Below are positions 52,397 through 61,323 of a DNA stretch of 64,000 nt, piece by piece (the first letter of the stretch is position 1; the number at the start of each line of letters is the position of its first letter). The notes below the pieces were generated by a model that was not told where the DNA came from, made no database searches, and saw only the letters and a list, made by a program, of their open reading frames with translations. Made by a program: the position numbers and the translations under genes. Source of the DNA: an uncultured bacterium (lineage in GTDB: Bacteria; Cyanobacteriota; Vampirovibrionia; Gastranaerophilales; Gastranaerophilaceae); the NCBI GenBank assembly GCA_902794035.1, contig CADBFN010000002.1, positions 1 through 64,000 on the forward strand, read 5' to 3'.

Positions 52397-54703
52397 ATGA
52401 ACGGTACGGCTCTAATAAAAAAGACAACTAAAATAATGTATGGTGATGCTGGGGTAAGCGGTACAGCACAATATATGTCGCAACTGATTTGGATATTATT
52501 CCTTAAAGTTTTTGATTATAAAGAAGAAGAATGGGAATTAAATGATGATTATGAACCAGTTATTCCTGAACCATTTCGATTTAGAGACTGGGCGGCTCCA
52601 AAAGACATAAAAAAAAGATTATCTGGAGAAGGTTTAGTCACTTTTGTTAATGATAAATTATTTCCTTTTTTAAAGGGTGAAACCATTGAATATAAAGGAA
52701 AGAACTATACATTTGATTCCGATGGAAATAATAGTAAGGCGAATACCGTAAAATTATTTATGAATGAAACGTCAAATTATATGAAAGATGGGGTAAAACT
52801 TCGCCAAGTAATTGATGAAATAGCAGATATAGATTTTGACGAATACCGAGATAGACACGAATTTAATGAATTTTATGAAACCTTTTTGCAAGAATTACAA
52901 AAAGGTGGTAAGGCAACGGGTGAATTTTATACGCCTCGTGCATTAACAAGATTTATAACTGAACATATTGCTCCAAAACTTGGAGAAAAAATTGCAGATT
53001 TTGCATGTGGTACAGGCGGATTCTTGGTTGAAGCAATTACGTTATTACAAAAACAAGTTAAAACAGCGGAAGATACTAAAACAATACAAGATTCCATATA
53101 TGGAATTGAGTGGAAACAATTGCCATATATGTTGTCATTAACGAATATGTTACTCCACGATATAGATAATCCCAAAATTAATCACGGTGACGGTTTAGCA
53201 AAAAATGTATTAGACCTTGATAAAAATGATTACTACGACTGTATCTTAATGAATCCGCCTTTCGGTGGTGATTTTAATAAACAAGATTTAAAAAATTTCC
53301 CTGACGATTTGGCATCCGCAGAATCAGCAGATATGTTTTTAGTTAGAATTATTTATTCTTTAAAAGAGAATGGAAGATGTGGTTTGGTTCTCCCCGATTC
53401 ATTATTCATAAGCGATAATAATAACACTAAAAAGGATAGTTTAAAGAGAAAATTACTTGCAGAATGCAATTTGCACACCATTATTAGATTACCAAGTTCA
53501 GTATTTGCTCCTTATGCATCTATTCCAACGAACTTACTATTCTTTGATAAATCCGGTCCAACTAAAGAAATTTGGTATTATCGTATGGATATGCCGAAAG
53601 GAATTAAGCATTTTAATAAAACACACCCCATTACTATTGAAGATATGGATTGTGTTGAACAGTGGTGGAATAATCGTCAAGAAATTAAAGATGAAAAAGA
53701 AGATGAATCTATGACCGAAACATGGAAATCTAAAAAATATACTATCCAGGAAATTGAAAATAGAAATTATAATTTAGATTTGTGTAGTTATCCTAATGAA
53801 GAAAAAATTGTGCTTTCGCCAGACGAAACAATAAAACAATATAAAGAATATAGAACTTCTATTGAAAATACTCTTAATAAACAATTAGAAAATATCATTA
53901 ACTTATTAAAAGGTGACGAAACATTAACATCTGCTAATATGCACAATGAAAAAAAAGAAAAGTTTGAAGAATTAAATAAAAATTTCAAAAAAGAAATAGG
54001 ACAATCAATTATTCAGAGTGCCTTGCAAGGAGAGTTATCAAAACAATTAGAAACAGATTCAAATGTTGAAGATTATATTAAATTGTCAAAAAGTATAAAA
54101 AATGAAAGAAAAGAAAAAAATCTTCTAAATAATACTAAAACCACCCAAGAAGTTATAGATGAAGGGCTTTTTGATATTCCTGACACATGGAGATGGGTTA
54201 GATTTGGCGATATTGTTGATTTCAGAATGGGAAAAACTCCGGACAAAACGGACATTAAGTCCTATGGCAATGACTATCCCTGGGTAAAAATTGGTGATAT
54301 AGAAAATGATGGAACAGTAACTTCAACATCAGTAAAAATTTCTGAATATGGATTTAAAAATACTTTTTCGGAAAAAATTTCACCAAAAGGTACTCTTATA
54401 ATGAGTTTTAAATTGACAATAGGAAAAGTCGCAATACTTGATATTGATGCGTTACACAATGAAGCAATTATATCAATATTTCCTTTTGTAGAAAAAGACA
54501 ATATAACAAGAGATTATTTATTTAAAGTATTACCTTATATATCGCAATCAGGTGATTTTAAATCAGCAATAAAAGGAAAAACTTTAAATGCAAATAGTTT
54601 AACTAATTTATTAGTTCCGCTTCCACCAATAGAAGAACAGAAAAGAATTGTTGAAAAATTAGATAAAATAATGCCATTAGTCAATGATTTAGTGGTTCAG
54701 TAA
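52397..54703 (+). CDS. hsdM: Type I modification HsdM fused to a single-TRD HsdS
   Basis: The 768-residue protein joins two parts. Residues 1 to about 430 are HsdM: N-terminal helical domain, SAM site DFACGTGGF (201-209), catalytic NPPF (286-289). After a coiled-coil-like linker (about 480-590), one target-recognition domain follows (IPDTWRWVRFGDIVDFRMGKTPDKTDI onward, LPPIEEQKRIVEKLDKI at the end). Normal HsdS has two TRDs; here there is one, so two fused chains may combine to read a symmetric bipartite site. The ATG at 52397 follows AAGGAG. Confidence 0.9.
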   Translation: MNGTALIKKTTKIMYGDAGVSGTAQYMSQLIWILFLKVFDYKEEEWELNDDYEPVIPEPFRFRDWAAPKDIKKRLSGEGLVTFVNDKLFPFLKGETIEYKGKNYTFDSDGNNSKANTVKLFMNETSNYMKDGVKLRQVIDEIADIDFDEYRDRHEFNEFYETFLQELQKGGKATGEFYTPRALTRFITEHIAPKLGEKIADFACGTGGFLVEAITLLQKQVKTAEDTKTIQDSIYGIEWKQLPYMLSLTNMLLHDIDNPKINHGDGLAKNVLDLDKNDYYDCILMNPPFGGDFNKQDLKNFPDDLASAESADMFLVRIIYSLKENGRCGLVLPDSLFISDNNNTKKDSLKRKLLAECNLHTIIRLPSSVFAPYASIPTNLLFFDKSGPTKEIWYYRMDMPKGIKHFNKTHPITIEDMDCVEQWWNNRQEIKDEKEDESMTETWKSKKYTIQEIENRNYNLDLCSYPNEEKIVLSPDETIKQYKEYRTSIENTLNKQLENIINLLKGDETLTSANMHNEKKEKFEELNKNFKKEIGQSIIQSALQGELSKQLETDSNVEDYIKLSKSIKNERKEKNLLNNTKTTQEVIDEGLFDIPDTWRWVRFGDIVDFRMGKTPDKTDIKSYGNDYPWVKIGDIENDGTVTSTSVKISEYGFKNTFSEKISPKGTLIMSFKLTIGKVAILDIDALHNEAIISIFPFVEKDNITRDYLFKVLPYISQSGDFKSAIKGKTLNANSLTNLLVPLPPIEEQKRIVEKLDKIMPLVNDLVVQ

Positions 54704-54709
54704 AATAAT

Positions 54710-55195
54710 ATGCAAGATTCAATTTTAAAATTAAAAAAGAATAAAAAAATTAATATATTTGGAACGAATTATAAATTAATATCAAAAAAAGGTATTAATA
54801 GAAACTCAATTCAAATTGTCAATAATAATGTTGTTATGAATTTAAAAGATAATTGTACTGAAAAACAATATACTAATCTTGTAAAAAATTGGTACAGAAA
54901 TATTTTAAGAGATGAAATAGATATAATTCTACCGAATCTCGAAAGTAAAACAAATATACATTGCTCAACTTATGGAACAAGAAATATGACGACACGTTGG
55001 GGAAGTTGTAGTATAAAAAGTAAAAAAATATGGCTTAATCTACAACTTGTTCAAAAACCTAAAAAGTGTTTAGAATATGTTATTTTACACGAATTATTAC
55101 ATACAAAATTCCCTAAACATTCACAAGAATTTAGAGACTTACAAGAACAATTTATGCCAAAATGGAAAGAATATCACTCCCTTTTAAATAATTGA
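54710..55195 (+). CDS. YgjP-type (DUF45) zinc metallopeptidase
   Basis: The 161-residue protein has the HExxH zinc site H127-E128-x-x-H131 (ILHELLHTKF) and TRWGSCS, the hallmark of YgjP/DUF45. The family often sits next to type I restriction genes, where it may process or turn over a subunit. It starts 6 bp after the hsdMS stop with no SD, suggesting reinitiation. Confidence 0.85.
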   Translation: MQDSILKLKKNKKINIFGTNYKLISKKGINRNSIQIVNNNVVMNLKDNCTEKQYTNLVKNWYRNILRDEIDIILPNLESKTNIHCSTYGTRNMTTRWGSCSIKSKKIWLNLQLVQKPKKCLEYVILHELLHTKFPKHSQEFRDLQEQFMPKWKEYHSLLNN

Positions 55196-55288
55196 TTATA
55201 TTTGTGTTTATATGTAAAAATTTAAAATAAAACTGGCTTTTCTACATACTTCCAGGTATTGTGTTTTCTGATATTAGGAGGATTAAGT

Positions 55289-55522
55289 ATGGAAAAAGTC
55301 GGATTGAATATCACTCAAAAAGAGTTCAAGCAATTAAGTAAGTGGTCGAAGAATATTTATAACACAGCAGTTGTAATTGATTATTTTGTTGCAAATCAAC
55401 CGGAGATTGAAGAATGTTATAATCTTGCGCCAGTTGTTAAGCACCTGCGAAATGATGCTGATGTTTTAAATGCATTCTTTATAGACCACGAAAAAGAAGT
55501 TGAAAATTTAAATGCCGTTTAA
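55289..55522 (+). CDS. Hypothetical small protein (77 aa)
   Basis: Not recognised. The ATG at 55289 follows an AGGAGG SD; the earlier start at 55259 is rejected. The 77-residue helical, acidic protein (WSKNIYNTAVVIDYF, then LRNDADVLNAFFIDHEKEVENL) may be an accessory of the restriction module or of the phage-like region. Function unknown. Confidence 0.55.
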   Translation: MEKVGLNITQKEFKQLSKWSKNIYNTAVVIDYFVANQPEIEECYNLAPVVKHLRNDADVLNAFFIDHEKEVENLNAV

Positions 55523-55529
55523 AAGGTGT

Positions 55530-55985
55530 TTAATCGGTGTTCAAATCGTGTTCACAAATTTCTTCGTGTGTTATGCCGAGAATTTGTTCCTCAATTTCTC
55601 GTATAACATCAGGTGTTAAACCTTTCGGCTTTTCCTCTTTAGTTTTTTGTTTTTCGTTTAACACTTCATCCTCATAAGATTTAACCGGACCAATCAATTT
55701 CAGCATTTTAGTAACGGCATAATATCTTGCAGGCTCGACTTTACCGTTCTTCTCCATATCCTTTTCGATAGAATTTATCAAACTTCGGGTAAAATCATAT
55801 AAATCCGAGTGCAAGGTTGTTTTTGTGCGAAGATATTCCGCTCTTTTGGTTTCCCAATTATCAGACTTTTTCCATCGGCGGAGCGTTCTTTCGTTCAAAT
55901 GAAGCTTCATCGCGATATCTTCTAACGACATAAAATTTTCAGCATAAAGTTTAAAGGCATCTTGTGCCAATGTTTGTTTTTTCAT
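55530..55985 (-). CDS. HTH protein resembling a phage terminase small subunit (DUF1804-type)
   Basis: The 151-residue protein has an N-terminal HTH (SLEDIAMKLHLNERTLRRWKKSDNWETKRAEYL) followed by helices and a Lys/Glu-rich middle (DEVLNEKQKTKEEKPKG). This arrangement resembles DUF1804/terminase small subunit proteins of Mu-like phages, which bind DNA to start packaging. The ATG at 55985 follows TGAGG; the ORF can be extended upstream but those codons lack support. A Mu-type transposition module nearby is consistent with a phage origin. Confidence 0.6.
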   Translation of the reverse strand: MKKQTLAQDAFKLYAENFMSLEDIAMKLHLNERTLRRWKKSDNWETKRAEYLRTKTTLHSDLYDFTRSLINSIEKDMEKNGKVEPARYYAVTKMLKLIGPVKSYEDEVLNEKQKTKEEKPKGLTPDVIREIEEQILGITHEEICEHDLNTD

Positions 55986-56145
55986 AACTAACCTCAGGGT
56001 AAATAAAGTTTTGGTACACACAGGATAACTCTGTTTCGCAGAAACATCAAGTCCCAAATGTGTCTGAATGATACGTTTTCTGGATTTTAAGTTGATGTTT
56101 GCTCCTGAAAGAGCGATGAATGGTGTAGCTTGAAAGGAGCATACA

Positions 56146-56358
56146 ATGATTGAAATCGGTAAAAAATACAGATTAAAAAAGCTTAAAGGCTGGTTTGAAA
56201 AAGATAGCGAATATTTTACGGTTGTTTGCTTTGGCGAGCATAATATTGTCGGCTGCGTTGCACCGGATGGCGAAAGATATGTGTTTGATAAAGATTTTTT
56301 GATTGATCCTGAAAAACCTGATGAGATATACGCAGATATTAAAATAACGAAAGGATAA
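56146..56358 (+). CDS. Hypothetical small protein (70 aa)
   Basis: Not recognised. The 70-residue beta-rich protein (IGKKYRLKKLKGWFEKDSEYFTVVCFG, then VAPDGERYVFDKDF) has an AAAGGAG SD and begins a run of three plus-strand small genes. It resembles the next protein in having a DKNGKRY/PDGERY element, so the two could be paralogues. Confidence 0.6.
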   Translation: MIEIGKKYRLKKLKGWFEKDSEYFTVVCFGEHNIVGCVAPDGERYVFDKDFLIDPEKPDEIYADIKITKG

Positions 56359-56361
56359 ATT

Positions 56362-56562
56362 ATGGTTGAAAAAGATTATAAATTATATGGGACAAAGATT
56401 TTAAATCTTAAAACACAAGAAATCGGACTACTGATTTGCTTATGGGAAAACAAGTTTGCCGATAAAACAGTAGATTTTGCAACTTGTGTTGATAAAAACG
56501 GCAAACGCTATAACATAGAGCTTGATAACATTAGAGGGTTTGAAGATGATTTTGAAAAATAA
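56362..56562 (+). CDS. Hypothetical small protein (66 aa)
   Basis: Not recognised. The 66-residue protein (YKLYGTKILNLKTQEIGLLICLWENKF, then VDKNGKRYNIELDNIRGFED) is beta-rich and follows the preceding gene by 3 bp with an AAAGGA SD. It overlaps the next frame by 17 bp. Likely a phage-related small gene. Confidence 0.55.
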   Translation: MVEKDYKLYGTKILNLKTQEIGLLICLWENKFADKTVDFATCVDKNGKRYNIELDNIRGFEDDFEK

Positions 56563-56782
56563 ATTGACTAAAGAAACACTTGATATTCCGTATTCTGAAT
56601 TCAGGATAAAGTTTGCCAAAGAAATTCAGGAGGCGTTTGAAAGTTACCGCAAAACACAATTAAATAAATATTCTTGGAACTTCAAAGATGACAATTCATT
56701 GGAGTTTAATTTTTACTTTGAACTCCATTGGAACTTCAACCATTTTGGAAATAGTAACTGGTACATTGAACGCATTAATTAA
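56546..56782 (+). CDS. Hypothetical small protein (78 aa)
   Basis: Not recognised. I use the ATG at 56546 because AGAGGG lies upstream; the earlier start overlaps the preceding gene more. The 78-residue protein (FAKEIQEAFESYRKTQLNKYSW, then FELHWNFNHFGNSNWY) ends in an aromatic-rich patch. It overlaps the convergent DUF4268 gene by 8 bp. Confidence 0.5.
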   Translation: MILKNKLTKETLDIPYSEFRIKFAKEIQEAFESYRKTQLNKYSWNFKDDNSLEFNFYFELHWNFNHFGNSNWYIERIN

Positions 56783-57704
56783 TATTTATAAATGGGCAAA
56801 AAGCTTTTTTGAAAGCAAGTGTTTTTTCTTCATACCAAAGAAAATCTTTTTCCCAATTTTTATTATCGTATAAATTAAAGTTACTTCGGCTTACTGATAT
56901 TCTACTTGCTTTTTTCCCTTTAAGTTCTTGCCAAAGTAACTCTTCCCCAAAAAGTTTTTCAATTTCTTCTTTGTGACTTGATAATTGATAATAAAATTCT
57001 TTGTTATCCGGAATGTACAGTTCTACACCAATTCGATTTTCTTTTCCTAAAGCAGTTAAACTTATATGAGCTTTTGAAGTTCCGATTGAAACATCATTCC
57101 AATGGTCTGATGAAGGCTTTTGAGGATGTACCAGAGAGCCTTTATTATTTAAAAATTCATTTAACGCAGTCCAAAATTCAAGCAATTTTAATTTTCTTTC
57201 AGTAAGTGCTGAAACAGGAGCTTTCATAATTTTTGCCCATTCATTAGGTTTACTGATTATTTGAAATTTGGGAGCATATGGCGAATCCCCAATTTGCCAC
57301 AATTCCAATTTAATAGCAAAGAAATTGATATTTTCATCTGTGTGTTCGTTTAACCAGTCAATAGCTTGTTTATGTTCATTTCTAACTTCTTTTACTATCC
57401 AAATTATAATTTCTGCATTGTAACCAGATGCATAGGTAATGATTTTACCTAAATGATCGTGATTAGTTGCTTCCAATTGATTTTCTATAACAATTTTTCT
57501 TCCATTAGAATCTTCAGCTAAGACGTCAACATTAAAAGAGCCTACATTTGCTTCTGTTTGGATTAAATTTATATCTACACCAATTTCTTCACTCAATAAG
57601 GCAAGATTTTCTTCTTTTGAAAGCCAACGTGTAAAATCTAAAGCTTCGTGTTTCCAAGCTTCTCTTAAGTCAACTTTCTTTAACTTTCCTAATGTTGCAA
57701 CCAT
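56775..57704 (-). CDS. DUF4268 (PD-(D/E)xK-like) protein
   Basis: The 309-residue protein matches DUF4268: DFTRWLSKEENLALLSEEIGV at the N-terminus, VDVLAEDSNGRKIVIENQLEATNHDHLGKIITYASG (nuclease-like strand pattern with an E-x-Q in place of E-x-K), IIWIVKEVRNEHKQAIDWLN, and a C-terminal domain ending near WEKDFLWYEEK. The family is common near restriction and defence genes. ATG 57704 follows an AAAGGAG SD; the ORF can be extended but lacks a site. Confidence 0.85.
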   Translation of the reverse strand: MVATLGKLKKVDLREAWKHEALDFTRWLSKEENLALLSEEIGVDINLIQTEANVGSFNVDVLAEDSNGRKIVIENQLEATNHDHLGKIITYASGYNAEIIIWIVKEVRNEHKQAIDWLNEHTDENINFFAIKLELWQIGDSPYAPKFQIISKPNEWAKIMKAPVSALTERKLKLLEFWTALNEFLNNKGSLVHPQKPSSDHWNDVSIGTSKAHISLTALGKENRIGVELYIPDNKEFYYQLSSHKEEIEKLFGEELLWQELKGKKASRISVSRSNFNLYDNKNWEKDFLWYEEKTLAFKKAFCPFININ

Positions 57705-57786
57705 ATGCCACTCCTTTAATAATAGATTAATCCTATCATAAAAATTATTTTTATTATATGATGTCCTAAACAAAGGAATAACAAGC

Positions 57787-58206
57787 ATGAATAATCATTT
57801 ACAAGAAATAATTAACAAAATAATTAAAAGTTATGATTCTATTGTACAAAAATCTATAAAGATATTAGTATCTCACCATAACGATCAAGCTATAGTTGCA
57901 GCAATATGCGTTGCGGATGGTGCAGCTCTTTCGATAAAATCACGTACTAAAATCACAGTAGCTCCTGATAACGAAAAAACTTTATTTTCAACTTTAAGAT
58001 TTAAACAAATTATTACTAAAAGTTATTCTGGGAATACACCTATTATTTCAGAAGAACCAGAAATAGATTTAAATTATGCTGCACAATTTTTAGATAATAT
58101 CGATAAAGCTTTAGATAATTTTGATAATTTATTAGAAATTAAAGATAAAATTGATAAAATTTTTACAGACTTAAAATACGAAAAAATATGGCTGAATAGA
58201 TCTTGA
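57787..58206 (+). CDS. Hypothetical protein (139 aa)
   Basis: Not recognised. The 139-residue protein has an N-terminal helix (LQEIINKIIKSYDSIVQKSIKILVS) and C-terminal helices (LDNIDKALDNFDNLLEIKDKIDKIF). SD AAGGAA. It is divergent from the DUF4268 gene across 82 bp and precedes the DUF4186 gene tail-to-tail. Function unknown. Confidence 0.6.
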   Translation: MNNHLQEIINKIIKSYDSIVQKSIKILVSHHNDQAIVAAICVADGAALSIKSRTKITVAPDNEKTLFSTLRFKQIITKSYSGNTPIISEEPEIDLNYAAQFLDNIDKALDNFDNLLEIKDKIDKIFTDLKYEKIWLNRS

Positions 58207-58221
58207 ACATATTTTGAACGG

Positions 58222-58578
58222 TTATAAAACGGGGTTTGAATTAATTTGGCGGTTTATCCATTCCATTATTACTGAAACGAGATATTCTTGTTCGGATTTA
58301 GTTAATTCTCTATGTTGAGGGAATTTATGCCATTTTTCGATACAGCCGCGACAACAGGTGGCGGTTGCGTGTTGAGCAATAAACACGGGATGCCCTCGCA
58401 TTGGTGTTTGCTTGCCATCATTTACAGGTTCTGCCGGAGCAACTCTATCCCGAATAAAATCGCAGGCATGAGAATGAATCGTATCAAGCCCTTTGTCTTT
58501 GATGTATTCAAGCTCTTTTGTCCGAAGCTTAAACCTGCTCCTAAATTTTGATTTTGCTAATTTATCCAAAATGTCCAT
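58222..58578 (-). CDS. DUF4186 protein
   Basis: The 118-residue protein matches the DUF4186 family: KSKFRSRFKL start, LDTIHSHACDFIRDRVAP, PMRGHPVFIAQHATATCCRGCIEKWHKFP with CCRGC and His residues that look like a metal site, and the terminal EYLVSVIMEWINRQ. Function of the family is unknown. It shares a 17-bp intergenic region with the divergent 265-aa gene; both -10 boxes overlap in that space, predicting leaderless transcripts in both directions. Confidence 0.85.
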   Translation of the reverse strand: MDILDKLAKSKFRSRFKLRTKELEYIKDKGLDTIHSHACDFIRDRVAPAEPVNDGKQTPMRGHPVFIAQHATATCCRGCIEKWHKFPQHRELTKSEQEYLVSVIMEWINRQINSNPVL

Positions 58579-58583
58579 AAATT

Positions 58584-58593
58584 TATGATAGCA
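58584..58593. promoter_or_regulatory. Overlapping divergent -10 boxes
   Basis: Plus strand TATGAT (58584-58589) lies 6 nt before the ATG at 58596. Minus strand TGC-TATCAT (58585-58593) lies 6 nt before the ATG at 58578. The two boxes share five bases. Confidence 0.45.
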
Positions 58594-58595
58594 TA

Positions 58596-59393
58596 ATGAT
58601 AATGAGTAAAAATGAAATAAAAGAAACTGAAGAAAAAGAACAAGTCGAAAAGTTTTTCAAAACCAAAGTTGGTCAGGAATGGTACGAAGGACTTGGTGTT
58701 ATTGATTGTGTAAAATCAGAAGCTCCGGATTTTAAAATAAAAACAATAAATGGTGACACTATCGCATTAGAAATAACTAAATTTATAGTAGAAAATAAAA
58801 ATCTTAAATTTTCTCAGGCATTAACCAGAATAGGTAATAAAATTTGCCGAGAAGCAGAAAAGGAATATAATCTTCGCATACATATACTTATTGATAAATA
58901 TGATGAAAGGGAATTTAGCATCCATTTGAAAGACCATTTGGATTATGCTTATAATCCTGGATTTTCAGAATTGCCTGATGCGAAAATACTTAAACAAAAA
59001 ATGCGTGATGTTCTCAAAAATAATATAGAAAAATTGAGACAAGGTTGGCTTGTTCAGGAATGGATTAAAGTTGATAATGAGCATTTTAAAATATCAATGG
59101 ACCCCATTGTGTGTCCTTGGACTGGGAAATATGATTGCCACGTTAATAATGCCGGCATGGTCAAGCAAAATCCCATTGATGAATTACAAACCTGTATTGA
59201 TAAAAAGAATGATAAAATCCAATCCTATAGCAAGGATTGTACTAAATGTTATTTGTTAATAATTGTTCCCAATGCATACAATGCTAATTATTGTTCTTTT
59301 GATAATTCACTATTCGAGCATAAATTTAATTCCAAGTTTGAAAAGATATTTTTATGCGAGGAGAATGGTAAATACGCATATACTTTAAATTAA
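58596..59393 (+). CDS. Putative PD-(D/E)xK-type nuclease-like protein (265 aa)
   Basis: Not firmly recognised. The 265-residue protein has an APDFKIKTINGDTIALEITKF segment near residues 43-65 (D...E-x-T, similar to a restriction-nuclease core but with Thr in the Lys place), EAEKEYNLRIHILIDKY, and a C-terminal LEHKFNSKFEKIFLCEENG-like tail. It is divergent from DUF4186 with a 17-bp gap. The start ATG at 58596 has a -10 box 6 nt upstream; a second ATG is at 58602. Nuclease function is a guess. Confidence 0.55.
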   Translation: MIMSKNEIKETEEKEQVEKFFKTKVGQEWYEGLGVIDCVKSEAPDFKIKTINGDTIALEITKFIVENKNLKFSQALTRIGNKICREAEKEYNLRIHILIDKYDEREFSIHLKDHLDYAYNPGFSELPDAKILKQKMRDVLKNNIEKLRQGWLVQEWIKVDNEHFKISMDPIVCPWTGKYDCHVNNAGMVKQNPIDELQTCIDKKNDKIQSYSKDCTKCYLLIIVPNAYNANYCSFDNSLFEHKFNSKFEKIFLCEENGKYAYTLN

Positions 59394-59396
59394 ACT

Positions 59397-60641
59397 TTAT
59401 ATATGTATCAGCTCATAAATCAAATTCAATTGATCTTCAAAGTTGGGGTTGAGTTCTTTCCATAAAAAGACCGAGAGGTGGTGGTCGAGGTATTTTCGCA
59501 TACTTGCCATAAATTTTTTGCGATAAAGAATATTGTATAATCTGCGTGCTTCTTTGACTTCCTCGGGTTGTTGACGTCGTTGTGGAAGCTTTGTTTTTAG
59601 TGCTTTTTGAGCAATAAAAACTTTGTCACCATAACAATAAATGCATATTGAAACATCATTCATAAAAATTCTGACTTGTGGAATTTGTGGGTCTGTGTCA
59701 AAACGTTCAACTAGTTCCTGATATTGTTTATCAAAGATTTTCGCCCTAATAAATTGATAAAAAGTCTCAGTTGTTGTATTACCCAAATTTGCTATTTTTG
59801 CTGTTTGAGAAGCAGGAATTCCAAAACAGAAGCATTTATAAATAATTTCAATTTGTTCTGTCGTTGCTAAGTTATAGACTTTTGGTAGACGATTTAAATT
59901 TCTGCGGACTTTTGGTTCTTCTTCTCTGTAATCCGGCATGAAATATTTAGGGAATATTCCCATCATACCTTCTGTTTGGTACTTTTTACGTTTGGAATGA
60001 AACGCAGAATATGAAACCTTTAGCTTTGGATTCTTGAGAGGAATTAATTCCAAAAAGCTCCGCAGTTCTCTGCAATTCATACCTTCTGTTAGTTTAAAAA
60101 GTTTCAGGTACCTATAAATAAATTCCTTACCCCTGTCTGAAGCCACAACATACAAACGTTCTTCCTCTTTATTGTGGAAAAGTTTTTTGACTTCTTTATC
60201 CATCGCCCGTCGTTCGGAATCTTCTAAAAAATCGTAGAGTTTTAGGGACGAGCGTTTGATTAAATATTTACCATCCAAGTTAGGTTCCTTATTAGGTTTT
60301 ACAATATAACTTCCTTTAAGACAATTTCTTTTAACGGTTTCTTCTTGAATATTTAAAAGCCGAGCGACCTCGGGTATTGTAAGCCAAATATCTGAATCGC
60401 TGCTTTTGTTTGTGGGGACAAATTTATTCACACGCTTTTTAAAATTCGTATATAAATATTCTGTATTTGATATCTTTTTAATTTGATTCAAAGTTTCTAA
60501 ATCATTGAGTGCTTTTTGAATTGATTTTTCATTTTCTTCAAGCATTGGCAGAATGTCAGGCAGAGTAAATTTATTAAGCCCCTTTGCTATTTTAAGAATT
60601 TTCATTTGTAAGTTCAATTTCTTCTGCGTCAGCATCGTCAT
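59397..60641 (-). CDS. Mu-module accessory protein with Mu-type HTH
   Basis: The 414-residue protein has a winged-helix-like N-terminus (about 10-65) and a Mu-type DNA-binding domain at about 84-135 (DIWLTIPEVARLLNIQEETVKR, then GKYLIKRSSLKLYDFLE), closely resembling the transposase N-terminus. The C-terminal half (MGIFPKYFMPD, then SICIYCYGDKVFIAQKALK) is not recognised. A perfect SD (AAGGAGGTG) lies 7 nt before the ATG, inside the ATPase gene, giving a 50-bp overlap. It may direct the transposase to ends or targets, analogous to TnsD/TniQ, but no homology shows that. Confidence 0.65.
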   Translation of the reverse strand: MTMLTQKKLNLQMKILKIAKGLNKFTLPDILPMLEENEKSIQKALNDLETLNQIKKISNTEYLYTNFKKRVNKFVPTNKSSDSDIWLTIPEVARLLNIQEETVKRNCLKGSYIVKPNKEPNLDGKYLIKRSSLKLYDFLEDSERRAMDKEVKKLFHNKEEERLYVVASDRGKEFIYRYLKLFKLTEGMNCRELRSFLELIPLKNPKLKVSYSAFHSKRKKYQTEGMMGIFPKYFMPDYREEEPKVRRNLNRLPKVYNLATTEQIEIIYKCFCFGIPASQTAKIANLGNTTTETFYQFIRAKIFDKQYQELVERFDTDPQIPQVRIFMNDVSICIYCYGDKVFIAQKALKTKLPQRRQQPEEVKEARRLYNILYRKKFMASMRKYLDHHLSVFLWKELNPNFEDQLNLIYELIHI

Positions 60642-61323
60642 TTTTCAACACCTCCTTCAATGTTATTTCGTCAATTTCTTTTATTCCGTTTGATTTTGCG
60701 ACCTGTTCCGCTTTACTGATAGTTTTTACCAATTGCCTGAATCGATTTGTGCGAGTGTATAAAAGCTTTTTGGCACAATCCGTAAACGGAACTTCTGATA
60801 ATTGATCGATTATTGAAGTTATATCTTGTTTAGAAAATGGCTCGAATTTTATAATTTCCAATAATCTGTCATACAAATGCTTGTGCCGTTGGAGCCTTTT
60901 ATTAGCCGTACCCATTCCGACTAAAACAATAGGGACATTCGTTTTGTCGTGAATATCCCTTAAAGTTTCAACCGCCCGAGAATCAATCGTCAAATAGTCC
61001 GTTTCATCTACAATAATGGTTCTTGGTGTTTTGATTAATTGCGATACAACTTGATTGAAGATATCCGAGAACTTGTTATAAGGAATCTCTCCTAACTCTT
61101 CAACCATCTCTTCCAGTAACCACCTAGCAGACATAAGATTGGCACTCCGGATTAATATGGCATCATTTTGCGCCGCCCACCAGGTAATTGCGTAAGTTTT
61201 ACCGAGCCCCGGTTCGCCATAGATAAGTCCCATTCCTGGCACTCCGTCTTCTCTTTCTCGCAGGCGGTTCATCATTGAGATTAGTTGTTTTACGTTTTTG
61301 GTTTTCACAAAGACCTTTTTCAT
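60592..61323 (-). CDS. AAA ATPase of a Mu/IstB-type transposition module
   Basis: The 243-residue AAA+ protein has Walker A GEPGLGKT (36-43) and Walker B IIVDETDYL with D106-E107, followed by sensor LVGMGTANKRL. It is the MuB/TnsC/IstB type that binds DNA as an ATP-dependent filament and activates the transposase. SD AAAGGAG; the ATG overlaps the transposase stop by one base (TAATG). In Mu-like elements this gene follows the transposase directly, as here. Confidence 0.88.
   Translation of the reverse strand: MKKVFVKTKNVKQLISMMNRLREREDGVPGMGLIYGEPGLGKTYAITWWAAQNDAILIRSANLMSARWLLEEMVEELGEIPYNKFSDIFNQVVSQLIKTPRTIIVDETDYLTIDSRAVETLRDIHDKTNVPIVLVGMGTANKRLQRHKHLYDRLLEIIKFEPFSKQDITSIIDQLSEVPFTDCAKKLLYTRTNRFRQLVKTISKAEQVAKSNGIKEIDEITLKEVLKNDDADAEEIELTNENS

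Noticed and set aside
56040-56110. AAATGTGTCTGA near 56054 as the other end of the Mu-type element
   Set aside because: It resembles the 63468 sequence but is in the same orientation, whereas ends should be inverted. No duplication was seen. The AAACATCAA/TTGATGTTT arms here stay unexplained.
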